Part shown: in pieces, positions 7,014 through 16,414 of the stretch
Position numbering within the stretch: position 1 is the first letter of the stretch
Layout: the number at the start of each line of letters is the position of its first letter
NCBI GenBank assembly: GCA_020634575.1
Contig: JACKBM010000062.1
Span: 1-37,982 of the forward strand
Length of the DNA stretch: 37,982 nucleotides
Direction: 5' to 3'
Source of the DNA: Ardenticatenales bacterium
GTDB taxonomy: Bacteria; Chloroflexota; Anaerolineae; Promineifilales; Promineifilaceae
Position numbers and translations under genes: made by a program
Notes under the pieces: model-generated
What the model was told of the DNA's origin: nothing
Databases searched by the model: none
The model's input: the letters and a program-made list of their open reading frames with translations, nothing else

Positions 7014-7802
7014 CTAGAGGCGAGAGCGAATCGCCCAGAGGTCGGGGAAAAACGGTTTGAATAGGGTCGAGCGCAAATACTCCGCCCCGCTGGAGCCGCC
7101 GGTCCCCTTTTTCAGGCCGATGGTGCGCTGGACCATCATCACGTGCCGATAGCGCCACTCCTGCAACCCTTCGTCAAAATCAACCAGCCGCTCGCAGGCC
7201 CGGCTGAGCATGTCTTCGCGCGCATAAACCTCAACCAGCAGGTCCTGCACCGCAGTTGACGGTTCGATGGGGCCGGTCACGTCTCGGGTCAGGAGCGCAG
7301 CCGGAACATCGTAGCCATTCTGCGCCAGGTAGCCCAGGACCGCGTCCCACAGGGTGCGCGCCCGGTAGCGCTCGTCCAGTCGCGCTCGGCCCGGCGTCCC
7401 AATCGGATGGTGTTCCAGCACATTCAACCGCTTGTGCCCCAACACAAACTCCAGCTCGCGGAACTGCGCCGACTGAAAGCCGCTGGCCGACTGCAGGAAA
7501 TCGCGAAAGGAAAGGAACTCGATGGGCGTCATCGTCTCCAGAATGTCGATCTGGCCCACGGCGGTCTTGAGAATGGTGAGAACACGTCGCATCGTGTGCA
7601 GCGCCCGCGACGTATCGTTGGCATCCAGCAGCGCTATTAAGTAATCTATTTCATGTAAAATCTGTTTGAACCATAATTCATAAACCTGATGAATTATGAT
7701 AAACAACATTTCATCATGTTCGGCCGGCTGCGATTCCAGCTGTTGCAGTTGCAGCAGCTCTTCGATTTTGAGATAGCTTGTGTAGGTGATCGGTGCGGAC
7801 AT
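7014..7802 (-). CDS. kynA: Tryptophan 2,3-dioxygenase
   Basis: A 262-residue haem enzyme that opens the indole ring of L-tryptophan with O2 to give N-formylkynurenine, the first step of the kynurenine pathway. Family landmarks are all present: IIIHQVYELWFKQ with active-site His38, SFRDFLQSASGFQSAQFRELE with the substrate-binding arginines Arg100 and Arg115, and WRYRHVMMVQRTIGLKKGTGGSSG with the haem-ligating His220 and the Thr234 loop. Length matches bacterial tetrameric TDOs (about 260-280). The ATG at 7800-7802 is preceded by AAGGAT. No kynureninase, formamidase or 3-hydroxyanthranilate gene is visible nearby, so the rest of the pathway must lie elsewhere. It is divergent from a small NTF2-like gene with only about 30 bp between starts. 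Confidence 0.97.
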   Translation of the reverse strand: MSAPITYTSYLKIEELLQLQQLESQPAEHDEMLFIIIHQVYELWFKQILHEIDYLIALLDANDTSRALHTMRRVLTILKTAVGQIDILETMTPIEFLSFRDFLQSASGFQSAQFRELEFVLGHKRLNVLEHHPIGTPGRARLDERYRARTLWDAVLGYLAQNGYDVPAALLTRDVTGPIEPSTAVQDLLVEVYAREDMLSRACERLVDFDEGLQEWRYRHVMMVQRTIGLKKGTGGSSGAEYLRSTLFKPFFPDLWAIRSRL

Positions 7803-7831
7803 GGGAAATCCTTTTTGTGGGTTGGTGAATC

Positions 7832-8260
7832 ATGGGATCAAATATGCCAATATCTGCCCTGGTGCAAACAGAAATTGAACTGTTGCACCAGTTCTTTGCT
7901 GACTGGTTTAATGGCGACCTGCCCAAAACCGAGGAGGCCTATGCCCCCTTCGTCGCGGCGCTGGCTGACGACTTCGTCATCGTCGCGCCCGGCGGCAAAG
8001 CGCGGGAGCGGGTCGCGCTGCTACAGGGCCTCTGGGACGCGCACGACAGTCAGACGGACATCCGCATCTGGATTGAAGCCGTCCAATTGCGCCGCGTTAG
8101 GGGTGACATCGTCTGGGCCACCTACGAAGAATGGCAGACGATTGGCGGCAACACAACCGGCCGGATCTCCACCGTCATCTTCAGCCGCCAGCCCGAAGGC
8201 GAACCCGCCCTGAAATGGGAACATGTCCATGAAACCTGGCTGCCCGGTAGCCACGGTTAG
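7832..8260 (+). CDS. NTF2-like (SnoaL/DUF4440-type) small protein
   Basis: A protein of 142 residues, or 138 if the second ATG at 7844 is used; a GGGA 6 nt upstream makes 7844 attractive. The pattern is that of the alpha+beta cone fold shared by NTF2, SnoaL and DUF4440 proteins: an N-terminal helix (EIELLHQFFADWFNG), then FVAALADDFVIVAPGG, strands in the middle (VWATYEEWQTIGG, RISTVIFSRQ) and a final strand (LKWEHVHETWLP). No catalytic residues can be assigned. The gene is head-to-head with kynA across a very short shared control region. The fold is fairly sure; the role is unknown. Confidence 0.75.
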   Translation: MGSNMPISALVQTEIELLHQFFADWFNGDLPKTEEAYAPFVAALADDFVIVAPGGKARERVALLQGLWDAHDSQTDIRIWIEAVQLRRVRGDIVWATYEEWQTIGGNTTGRISTVIFSRQPEGEPALKWEHVHETWLPGSHG

Positions 8261-8334
8261 TCGTCCCGCCGCAATTCTAGCAGTGATCCGGGCCAATGTC
8301 GGCAAGTCAACGTGCGGGGGCGCCAACACGATAA

Positions 8335-8363
8335 GTGACAATCAACCCATCGCTGGCTAAAAT
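8335..8363 (+). promoter_or_regulatory. Probable promoter of the DUF1997 gene, with near-leaderless start
   Basis: GTGACA at 8335-8340 and TAAAAT at 8358-8363 are spaced by 17 bp. The ATG at 8375 lies only 11 nt past the -10 box, so the transcript would begin some 4 nt before the start codon. No Shine-Dalgarno is present, in agreement. Confidence 0.5.
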
Positions 8364-8374
8364 AACCGCCACTC

Positions 8375-8907
8375 ATGATTAACATCGCCGGCAGCGCCAC
8401 CTTCTCCTTCAAGTTCCCCGCCCCACCCGAGCAGGCGCTCGATTTCTTTGCCGATATCCCGCGGCTGGTCAGTCACCTCAGCTACATCAATCTGCTTGAG
8501 GCCAGCCAAGATGGCCTGCACCGCGTCCAATATGAGACCGTGGAGATGAATGCCTACACCATTCGCGTCCTGTGTGACGTTCGCCTCAACGTTGACCGGG
8601 AGAATTTGCGAGTCCACATCGCACCAGTCTCATCACGCCCGGCTATCCCTGCCCACGCCTCATTTAACAGCACCGAAGGGCGCGGCCTCTACGAAAACGT
8701 GATTCGCTTTATCCCTGATGAAGCGCACAGCAAAGTGGAAATGCGGCTCAAACTGAATGCGGATCTCCCCCGTCCCCACAGTATGAAGCTGATGCCGGGC
8801 CGCACCGTCAACAAAATTGCCCACGGCATCACCAACCAGCGCATCCGCGAAATCGCCGAGAGCTTCGTCAAAAGCTCGGTCAGCGCTTACCCGAGTTGGA
8901 ACGGCGG

Positions 8908-8911
<4 letters not shown>
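8375..8911 (+). CDS. DUF1997 / SRPBCC-like protein
   Basis: A 178-residue soluble protein with the START/SRPBCC-like pattern of DUF1997 proteins: a first strand (GSATFSFKFPAPPEQALDFFADIPRLVSHL), repeated beta strands in the middle and a long C-terminal helix (NKIAHGITNQRIREIAESFVKSS). Such proteins have a hydrophobic pocket for a lipid- or polyketide-like ligand; DUF1997 members occur widely in cyanobacteria and plants but their ligand is not established. No signal peptide. The start is supported by a promoter placed just upstream. The stop overlaps by 4 bases the stop of the convergent ABC-F gene. Confidence 0.75.
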
Positions 8912-10980
<2,069 letters not shown>

Positions 10981-10987
10981 GAGAGAA

Positions 10988-11016
10988 ATGATAGGTAAAA
11001 GCCCGGTAGATTTCAA
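10988..11016 (-). promoter_or_regulatory. Leaderless-type promoter of the ABC-F gene
   Basis: On the minus strand TTGAAA (11016-11011) and TATCAT (10993-10988) are 17 bp apart, and the ATG of the ABC-F gene begins 7 nt after the -10 box. Transcription would start at or next to the A of the ATG. There is no Shine-Dalgarno. This settles the start at 10980 against the longer GTG-initiated frame. Confidence 0.6.
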
Positions 11017-11025
11017 AGGGCAATT

Positions 11026-11054
11026 TTGCCAAAGGCCAACCCCAAATCTATAAT
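11026..11054 (+). promoter_or_regulatory. Sigma-70-type promoter of the NBR1-domain lipoprotein gene
   Basis: TTGCCA at 11026-11031 and a consensus TATAAT at 11049-11054 are spaced by exactly 17 bp, giving a leader of about 80 nt before the ATG at 11140. Its -35 box lies only 9 bp from the -35 box of the divergent ABC-F promoter, so the two polymerases would compete for one site. Confidence 0.6.
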
Positions 11055-11139
11055 CCACACGTTGTGACACGGTTGCCCGGCTGGCGGGCGGCCTGGATCG
11101 GGTTGCCGGGATGATGGGAACCGGCTGCGGAGCTTCCTC

Positions 11140-12939
11140 ATGAAAACAAGCAAAGCTATGCGTAACTTCTCTTTTTGGCGCCGCGGCGTGCTCTCAGGGC
11201 TGGCGGCCCTACTTTTGTTTCAGTTGGGTTGCAGCAATCTTCCCTTCCTGAATAGTGACCCCACGGCCACCCCGGAACCATTGCCCACCCTGGCCACGTC
11301 TGTGGACGAAGCCGCCCAAACTGAAGACGGGGCTGTCAGCGGCGCTACGGTGAAGGTCCAGGTTGACACCATACAAGCGCTGGTCCTGGAATCGAATCCA
11401 GTGCAGGTCAGTGTGCTGATTCGGGGCAGCCTGCCAGATGATTGCAGCAGTTTCACCGGGCTGGAGCAAAGCCGGTCCGATAATCGCTTCCTCATCGTCC
11501 TGACTGCGGTCCGGCCCGAAGGCGCCACCTGCAACGAAGTTCAGGTCCCGTTCGACCAGGCCATTGATCTGGACGTTGCCGGGCTGGCGCCGGGCTACTA
11601 TGAAATCGAGGCGCACGATGTCGTCGCCGGCTTCCAGCTGGGCGAAGCAGCCCCGGCGGAAACAACAACTGGCAATGTCCCGCCGGCGCCCAGTGCCGAT
11701 GGCGGCAATATCGTGGGCGTGGTCTGGTCGGATGTCTGCCAGGTGGCGGCGGACGGCACCCCATCCGCTTTCTGTGAGGCGGTGGGCGACGGCACCTTTG
11801 GGCCCGATGGCGAGTTTAACGTCGGTGAAGAGCGCCTTGAGGGCGTCGTGGTGCATATTTCGCCGGGGAGTTGCCCACCGGCCGGTCAGATCTTCTTCAC
11901 CGCCAGCACCGGCAGCGATGGCGCCTACCGTCTGGGCAACCTGGCCCCCGGCGATTATTGCCTCAGCGTCGACGAAACGGCTGAGGAAAACCAGTTTATC
12001 CTGGGCAATGGCAGCTGGACCGGCGCCGGCGGCAACGTCCAGCAGGTAACAGTTGAAGTCGGCAACACGACCACCGTCAATTTTGGCTGGGCCTTCCCGG
12101 CCGAACAGGCAGCGCCGCCCACGATTGACCCTGATTGCACCAACGCAGCCAGCTTTGTCTCTGATGTCACCATCCCGGACAACACCGTCATCGCCCCCGG
12201 CGCGACCTTTGCCAAGACCTGGCGGCTGGCCAACACCGGCGATTGCACCTGGGGGCTGGGCTACAGCCTTGTCTTCGCTGATGGCGACCAGATGGGCGCA
12301 CCAGATGAAGTTTCAATGACACAAAGCGTGCCGCCCGGTGAATCGGTCGATCTCACGGTCAACTTCACCGCGCCGGTAACGCCCGGCACCTACCGCAGTG
12401 ACTGGCTCCTGGCCGATCCGCTGGGTAACACCTTTGGTCTCGGCGCAGCGGGCAATACTTTTTACATGCAGATTGTGGTGAATCAGTCAGCCGGAGGCAG
12501 CAACACAGGCGGCACCGGCTCCGGTGGTGACAGCGGCCGGGTCAATGGCATCGTCTGGGCGGACAATTGTGTGAATGGCGGGGCTGGCTGTGTGGCAGAT
12601 GGCAACGGCGGCTTCGTGGCCAACGGCATTCGGGATGCGGGCGAAACGGGTATTGGCGGGATCATCGTGACGGTGAGCAGCGGTGCCTGTACAGCAGATG
12701 GGCGACCGGCCGGTACCATCCTGGCCATCGCCACCACCGGAACAGATGGCGCCTTTACCTTCGACAACCTGGCCGCCGGTGATTACTGCGTGCATGTGGA
12801 TCAGTTGGCGGTGGATAATGCGCCGCGGCTGCTGCCAGGCTCCTGGAGCGCGCCGGGCCTGGGAGTCAGTGGGCAAACCGTGTCGGTGACGGCTGGCGCC
12901 ACAGCGACCGCCAACTTTGGCTGGGATTCTCAGGAGTGA
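11140..12939 (+). CDS. Surface lipoprotein with two SdrB-like beta domains flanking an NBR1-like Ig domain
   Basis: A 599-residue exported protein. Basic residues and a hydrophobic stretch (VLSGLAALLLFQLGCS) lead to Cys31, a probable lipid attachment site, although Gln at -3 is not canonical. A Pro/Thr spacer (TATPEPLPT) follows. Residues about 188-317 and 466-597 are two copies of one module: G-x-V-W-x-D-x-C start, acidic NVGEERLEGVVV or DAGETGIGGIIV, then DGAYRLGNLAPGDYCL or DGAFTFDNLAAGDYCV. This is the style of SdrD-B/Cna-B-like or carboxypeptidase-regulatory-like beta sandwiches. Between them, at about 330-447, lies an NBR1-type Ig domain (FAKTWRLANTGDCTWGLGY, then PGTYRSDWLLADPLGNTFG). 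The protein probably serves binding or scaffolding at the cell surface. Its last 10 bases overlap the convergent HPt gene. Confidence 0.85.
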   Translation: MKTSKAMRNFSFWRRGVLSGLAALLLFQLGCSNLPFLNSDPTATPEPLPTLATSVDEAAQTEDGAVSGATVKVQVDTIQALVLESNPVQVSVLIRGSLPDDCSSFTGLEQSRSDNRFLIVLTAVRPEGATCNEVQVPFDQAIDLDVAGLAPGYYEIEAHDVVAGFQLGEAAPAETTTGNVPPAPSADGGNIVGVVWSDVCQVAADGTPSAFCEAVGDGTFGPDGEFNVGEERLEGVVVHISPGSCPPAGQIFFTASTGSDGAYRLGNLAPGDYCLSVDETAEENQFILGNGSWTGAGGNVQQVTVEVGNTTTVNFGWAFPAEQAAPPTIDPDCTNAASFVSDVTIPDNTVIAPGATFAKTWRLANTGDCTWGLGYSLVFADGDQMGAPDEVSMTQSVPPGESVDLTVNFTAPVTPGTYRSDWLLADPLGNTFGLGAAGNTFYMQIVVNQSAGGSNTGGTGSGGDSGRVNGIVWADNCVNGGAGCVADGNGGFVANGIRDAGETGIGGIIVTVSSGACTADGRPAGTILAIATTGTDGAFTFDNLAAGDYCVHVDQLAVDNAPRLLPGSWSAPGLGVSGQTVSVTAGATATANFGWDSQE

Positions 12940-13322
12940 GCCGTGTAGCGTTCCAGCCATTCGCGCAGGCGGGCCGCTTCTAGTTTCACCTTGAGTAGAC
13001 CGCGCTCGGCGGCGTGTAGGTTTTCCACGTGGCAGGCCTCTTCCAACTCCAGCGCCGCCAGCTCAAGGGCATCGGCCGCAAACCAGCGGCTGGTCCCTTT
13101 GAGACCATGCGCCATACGGACGCCTTCGGGCCAGGCATCAGCCTTGATGGCGTAACCGATCTGGCTCATCTGCACCGGGATCTCATCCAGAAGTGAGCTC
13201 AGCAAGAAGGGCAGTTGCTCAACCAATTCATTGCCTAATGTCTGCGATAACCGGCCAAAATCCAATGGCTCGCCGAGCGTTTTTTCGCCATTTCCGGCCA
13301 GTTCCTGCATGATTTCTGTCAT
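12930..13322 (-). CDS. Orphan HPt (histidine phosphotransfer) domain protein
   Basis: A 130-residue protein with a four-helix HPt pattern. The phosphoacceptor would be His72 in AHGLKGTSRWFAADALELAA, followed by the helix that contains ELEEACH. HPt proteins relay phosphate between receiver domains of hybrid kinases and response regulators in the cytoplasm. No hybrid kinase is adjacent; the nearest two-component pair, 3 kb away, is of the simple NarL type and needs no relay. The partner must be elsewhere. There is no clear ribosome site before the ATG at 13320-13322. The gene ends inside the last codons of the convergent lipoprotein gene. Confidence 0.8.
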   Translation of the reverse strand: MTEIMQELAGNGEKTLGEPLDFGRLSQTLGNELVEQLPFLLSSLLDEIPVQMSQIGYAIKADAWPEGVRMAHGLKGTSRWFAADALELAALELEEACHVENLHAAERGLLKVKLEAARLREWLERYTAHS

Positions 13323-13421
13323 CGATTCCGTTTCCTATGCTTCCTTGCAGGTTTGTGGACCCGCTAGCTATCCATACGTTAATGGATCACGGCAGCAACT
13401 CAATGGGAATTCGATACGGTA

Positions 13422-13454
13422 TAAATAAAAAAGGCCCTGCCGTAAAGCAGGGCC
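13422..13454 (-). terminator. Rho-independent terminator of the DUF3105 gene
   Basis: A perfect 8-bp stem, GGCCCTGC at 13433-13440 and GCAGGGCC at 13447-13454, has a 6-nt loop. On the minus strand the stem is followed by a run of T residues (13432-13422). It lies about 30 bp past the stop of the DUF3105 gene, so the direction is clear. Confidence 0.85.
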
Positions 13455-13485
13455 CTCTCCAGTAACGCGATAATTGCAGGACAAA

Positions 13486-14073
13486 TTACCCAATCGGCGA
13501 ACCCACGCCGCCAGCACAGGTAGCCCCAATTTCCGGCCCTTGACCACGGTAGCGATTGACGAACTGTTCCAGGCGAGCGTCATCTGCATTGTCCAACTGC
13601 AACTGCACGCCCCAGGCGGACACAATCACGGGCCGGGCCAGGCCGGGGTAAGGCGTCAGCAAAACCAGAGGCTGGGCGCCAGCCAGGTCGCGCAGTTCAC
13701 GTAGCTGATCGTTGGGCAGCTCCGGTTGGTAGGCGATCCAAACCGCGCCATGCTCCATGGAGTGCAGCGCCAGAGCCACTTCAATCGGCTGATCGTAAAT
13801 GCCGCAATTTTGCCAGATAGGCTGGTGGGCGCCGCCGACTGGGGGAAGGGGCGTAAAAGGGTATAGCGCCTCCGTGTCATGAGTCCTATCCTGATTGCCA
13901 TAGCTCACCACGCCCTCAATTGGCGAAAACTGCCGAATGAGCAGAAAAGTGACAAAGCCAACAACCAGAACTACAGGAATCAAAAGAAGAAGCATTTGAC
14001 GCCGCCGTTGTTTGGCAGCATCTTCGCGGCGCTGTCGCCGCCGACTGTTTCGATCCGTCTCACGTTTTGCCAT
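13486..14073 (-). CDS. DUF3105 family membrane-anchored protein
   Basis: A 195-residue protein with a very basic N-terminus (MAKRETDRNSRRRQRRED...), one transmembrane helix (LLLLIPVVLVVGFVTFLLI, about residues 27-45) and an outside domain with the DUF3105 hallmark HSMEHGAVWIAYQPEL. Conserved His and Glu in HSMEHG suggest a metal site, but no activity is established for the family. The open frame extends to a TTG at 14109; ATG at 14073 is preferred because it gives the typical N-in basic anchor and because a promoter -10 box lies exactly 7 nt upstream. A terminator follows the gene, so it is probably a single-gene transcript. It is divergent from the solute-binding-protein gene. Confidence 0.85.
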   Translation of the reverse strand: MAKRETDRNSRRRQRREDAAKQRRRQMLLLLIPVVLVVGFVTFLLIRQFSPIEGVVSYGNQDRTHDTEALYPFTPLPPVGGAHQPIWQNCGIYDQPIEVALALHSMEHGAVWIAYQPELPNDQLRELRDLAGAQPLVLLTPYPGLARPVIVSAWGVQLQLDNADDARLEQFVNRYRGQGPEIGATCAGGVGSPIG

Positions 14074-14080
14074 GCCCCAA

Positions 14081-14109
14081 ACTTTAGCGGGTTCAATTAT
14101 GCTTGACAA
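14081..14109 (-). promoter_or_regulatory. Leaderless-type promoter of the DUF3105 gene
   Basis: On the minus strand TTGTCA (14109-14104), a 17-bp spacer and TAAAGT (14086-14081) precede the ATG by 7 nt, the same geometry as at the ABC-F gene. No Shine-Dalgarno is visible. Confidence 0.4.
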
Positions 14110-14168
14110 GCAAAGCTGATCTCGTCCAGGAAATCAGCTATCATTCTCACAAAGAACTGAGGGAAATC

Positions 14169-15584
14169 ATGATCATTCTGCAATCTGACGTACGGCTGGC
14201 CGATCCCCACATCTGCTCGGATGCCCGCAACCGCCTGAACATATTCACCGCCATCTTCGATGCGCTGGTCCGGCGCGATGATCAGGGCAACTTCATCCCT
14301 GCCCTGGCTAGCAGCTGGCAGGTCCAGCCTGATGCCCGCCACTGGCAGTTTCAACTACGCCAGGATGTACGCTTTCACAATGGTGACAACCTGACCAGTG
14401 CCGACGTGGTTGCCTCGCTGCTCCGTGCCTGCGACCCGGCCGTTGGCGGCGAGCTGGGTACCGAAGGCGTCTGGGCCAGCTACCTGGGTGACGCCGAGAT
14501 CAGCAGCAGCGGGCCAGCCACAGTGACCATCGTCACCGGCCGGCCGATGGCCGATTTACTGGACTTGCTGGTCGCCATCCCGATCATGCCGGCAGCCACA
14601 TTGGCCGGGTTGCCGCAGGAACTGTGTGGCAGTGGCCCATACCGTTTTGTCCGGGCGACAGCCACAGAGGTTGAGTTGGCGCCGTTTGCGGCCGCTGCCC
14701 TGCGCCAACCGGCCGGCAACGAACCGCTCATCTGGCGGGCCATGCCAGCTGAAGCGGACCGCGCTGCCGCCCTCCTGGCCGGTGAAGCGGACCTGGCAAC
14801 CGACTTATCCGCCGCTTCTGCCGCCCAGGTAAAGGCGGCTGGCCTGGCGACGCTCGAACACCAGAGCAACCTCTGCGTCGCCTTCCTCTTCAACCTGATC
14901 GATGGTGCCGCCCAGGATGTGCGGCTGCGCCAGGCGATTAACTACGCGGTCGATGTGGAGCGGATGATCGCCCAGGCCCGCGCCGGCGCCGCCACCCCGC
15001 TGAACGGCCCGCTGACCCCCTGGCATTTTGGCTGCGACCCGGCCATCCCGCCCTATCCCCATGACCCGGCCAAAGCACGGCAATTGCTGGCGGAAGTGGG
15101 ATTTACCGGCCGGTTGCGCGTCGACGTCCCCATGAGCCTGCCTGATGAAGCCCCCCTGCTCGGCCAGCTCCTGGCCGAGGATCTGGCCGCCGTCGGTCTC
15201 GAGGTCGATCTGCGCCACTACGACGACCGGCCTGCCTATGCCCAGATGGTTAAAGCCAAACAGATCGGCGACCTGTGTTGCTTTGACTCCAGCCCGCTGA
15301 GTACCTACCGGGTTCTGCGCGAAAAAATCAATTCTGATGTGGCCGGCCCCTGGTGGCAGGGTTATGCCAATGCCGACGTAAACAAACTGCTGGACCAGGC
15401 CGCCGCCGCTGTAGATGACGCGGAACGCCAGGCGCTTTATCGAGCCGCCTACCGTCATATGCATGACGAAGCACCCTGGATCTTCCTCTACCGGCCGACC
15501 TACTTCTGGGGCCTTGGCCGGCCGGATCTACCGGTCAGCGTCGGCGCCGACGGCTTCCTGCGCCTCGAGCAACACGATGGGTAA
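14169..15584 (+). CDS. Family-5 extracellular solute-binding-like protein, no signal peptide
   Basis: A 471-residue protein of the peptide/oligopeptide-binding family (SBP_bac_5, DppA/OppA/NikA type): DARNRLNIFTAIFDALVRRD, LASSWQVQPDARHWQFQLRQDVRFHNGDNLTSADVV, LRQAINYAVDVERMI, PYPHDPAKARQLLAEVGF and a final APWIFLYRPTYFWG. The start is taken at the ATG with GAGG 7 nt upstream; a longer frame would begin with a TTG at 14103. Neither version has a signal peptide or lipobox: the protein starts MIILQSDVRLADPHI, which is already the first strand of the fold. Families of this kind normally bind a ligand outside the membrane and deliver it to a permease, and no permease or ATPase gene is adjacent. 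It may be a cytoplasmic ligand sensor, or may have lost its signal. The stop overlaps the next gene by 8 bases. Confidence 0.85.
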   Translation: MIILQSDVRLADPHICSDARNRLNIFTAIFDALVRRDDQGNFIPALASSWQVQPDARHWQFQLRQDVRFHNGDNLTSADVVASLLRACDPAVGGELGTEGVWASYLGDAEISSSGPATVTIVTGRPMADLLDLLVAIPIMPAATLAGLPQELCGSGPYRFVRATATEVELAPFAAAALRQPAGNEPLIWRAMPAEADRAAALLAGEADLATDLSAASAAQVKAAGLATLEHQSNLCVAFLFNLIDGAAQDVRLRQAINYAVDVERMIAQARAGAATPLNGPLTPWHFGCDPAIPPYPHDPAKARQLLAEVGFTGRLRVDVPMSLPDEAPLLGQLLAEDLAAVGLEVDLRHYDDRPAYAQMVKAKQIGDLCCFDSSPLSTYRVLREKINSDVAGPWWQGYANADVNKLLDQAAAAVDDAERQALYRAAYRHMHDEAPWIFLYRPTYFWGLGRPDLPVSVGADGFLRLEQHDG

Positions 15585-15999
15585 TCCGGCGGCCGCAGAT
15601 GGCCCCATCCTGCTTTTTGACGGTGTCTGTAATCTTTGCCAGGGCAGCGTCCAGTTCATCATCAAGCGAGACAAAGCGGCCCTTTTTCGCTTTGCCTCGT
15701 TGCAGTCAGAATTTGGCCGAGCGGCTATCGCCAGGCACGGTCGGGACCCGGACAGGTTGGATAGCTTCATCCTGCTGGAAAATGATCGGCTGTTTGACCG
15801 TTCAACGGCAGCGCTAAAGGTTGCCAGGCAGTTGCCATTCCCCTGGTGGCTGGCCACGGCGGGCCTCGTCGTCCCCCGCCCCCTGCGGGATTGGGTCTAC
15901 GACCAGATCGCCAAACGACGTTACCGCTGGTTCGGCCGCCAGGACGAATGCTGGCTGCCAACCCCCGAACTACGCCAGCGCTTCCTTGACCAGGCCTGA
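15577..15999 (+). CDS. DCC-family thiol-disulfide oxidoreductase-like protein (DUF393)
   Basis: A 140-residue protein with the name-giving D-x-x-C-x-x-C motif DGVCNLC (Asp15, Cys18, Cys21) near the N-terminus, followed by FIIKRD, the Phe-rich FRFASLQSE and FILLENDRLFDRSTAALKVARQL. This is the usual order in DUF393/DCC proteins, with a thioredoxin-like outline. The CxxC suggests thiol-disulfide exchange, but this is shown for few members. The ATG at 15577 overlaps the end of the solute-binding-protein gene by 8 bases, so the two form an operon; the longer upstream frame is only a shadow of that gene. Confidence 0.88.
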   Translation: MGNPAAADGPILLFDGVCNLCQGSVQFIIKRDKAALFRFASLQSEFGRAAIARHGRDPDRLDSFILLENDRLFDRSTAALKVARQLPFPWWLATAGLVVPRPLRDWVYDQIAKRRYRWFGRQDECWLPTPELRQRFLDQA

Positions 16000-16107
16000 A
16001 TGACCCGCGTCACGCCCCACCGTGACCGGGCGCACTATTGAACGGGGCGGGCCAAGAGCATAATGGGGCTATGTTGATTTTGAGATAAAGAATATGGTGG
16101 TGAGGCA

Positions 16108-16275
16108 GTCAGTACGGCCTGCGGCCTTTCAGCAGTCAGTACGGCCTATGGCCTTTCAGCGGTCAGTACGGCCTGCGGCCTTTCAGGCACCACTGAAAGC
16201 GCAGCGTACCGAAAGCGCAGCGTACTGACAGCTAAAAGTGAGCGCAGCGAACATGCTAACAGCTAACAGCTAACA
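16108..16275. repeat. Compound repeat: three 27-bp units, two inverted partners and a 7-bp microsatellite
   Basis: Units beginning GTCAGTACGGCCTGCGGCCT start at 16108, 16135 and 16162, the middle one with CTATGG for CTGCGG. They are followed in the opposite sense by CTGAAAGCGCAGCGTAC at 16193 and CGAAAGCGCAGCGTACTGAC at 16210. At 16255-16275 the heptamer GCTAACA occurs three times. The same combination (heptamers plus AGTACGGGGCGTTGCCCC) occurs at 30821-30893. The block fills most of the gap of about 300 bp between the DCC gene and the two-component operon; I see no clear promoter inside it. Confidence 0.8.
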
Positions 16276-16300
16276 GCCACCCCCAACACAGAGGCCCCCA

Positions 16301-16408
16301 ATGGACACCGTTTTTCAAGTATCATTAGAAGGTATCGTCATCTTAATGTTAGCCTCCCTCATTGCCGGTATGTTTTTTGGCTTCGCCGTACTGCGACCGG
16401 AACGTTAG
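16301..16408 (+). CDS. Small single-span membrane peptide (35 aa) ahead of the sensor kinase
   Basis: An ATG with a ribosome site (GAGG, 6 nt upstream) opens a 35-codon frame ending in TAG, 6 nt before the kinase ATG. The peptide starts MDTVFQVSLEG, has one hydrophobic helix (IVILMLASLIAGMFFGFAVL) with G-rich packing faces, and ends in the charged RPER. Such size and shape are typical of small regulatory membrane proteins that bind a larger membrane partner. The tight spacing to the kinase points to co-transcription and perhaps physical contact with its membrane domain. It is too short for routine gene callers, and I know no family for it. Evidence that it is translated rests on the ribosome site, the position and the TM pattern. 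Confidence 0.6.
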   Translation: MDTVFQVSLEGIVILMLASLIAGMFFGFAVLRPER

Positions 16409-16414
16409 GAGAAC

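Noticed and set aside
10981..11070. Longer ABC-F start at a GTG (30 extra residues)
   Set aside because: The extension is unlike family N-termini, and the promoter boxes at 10988-11016 lie inside it.
14103..14144. TTGACA at 14103 with TATCAT at 14139 as a promoter of the solute-binding-protein gene
   Set aside because: The spacer would be 30 bp, far from the 16-18 bp required; the hexamer is better explained as part of the minus-strand -35 of the DUF3105 gene.
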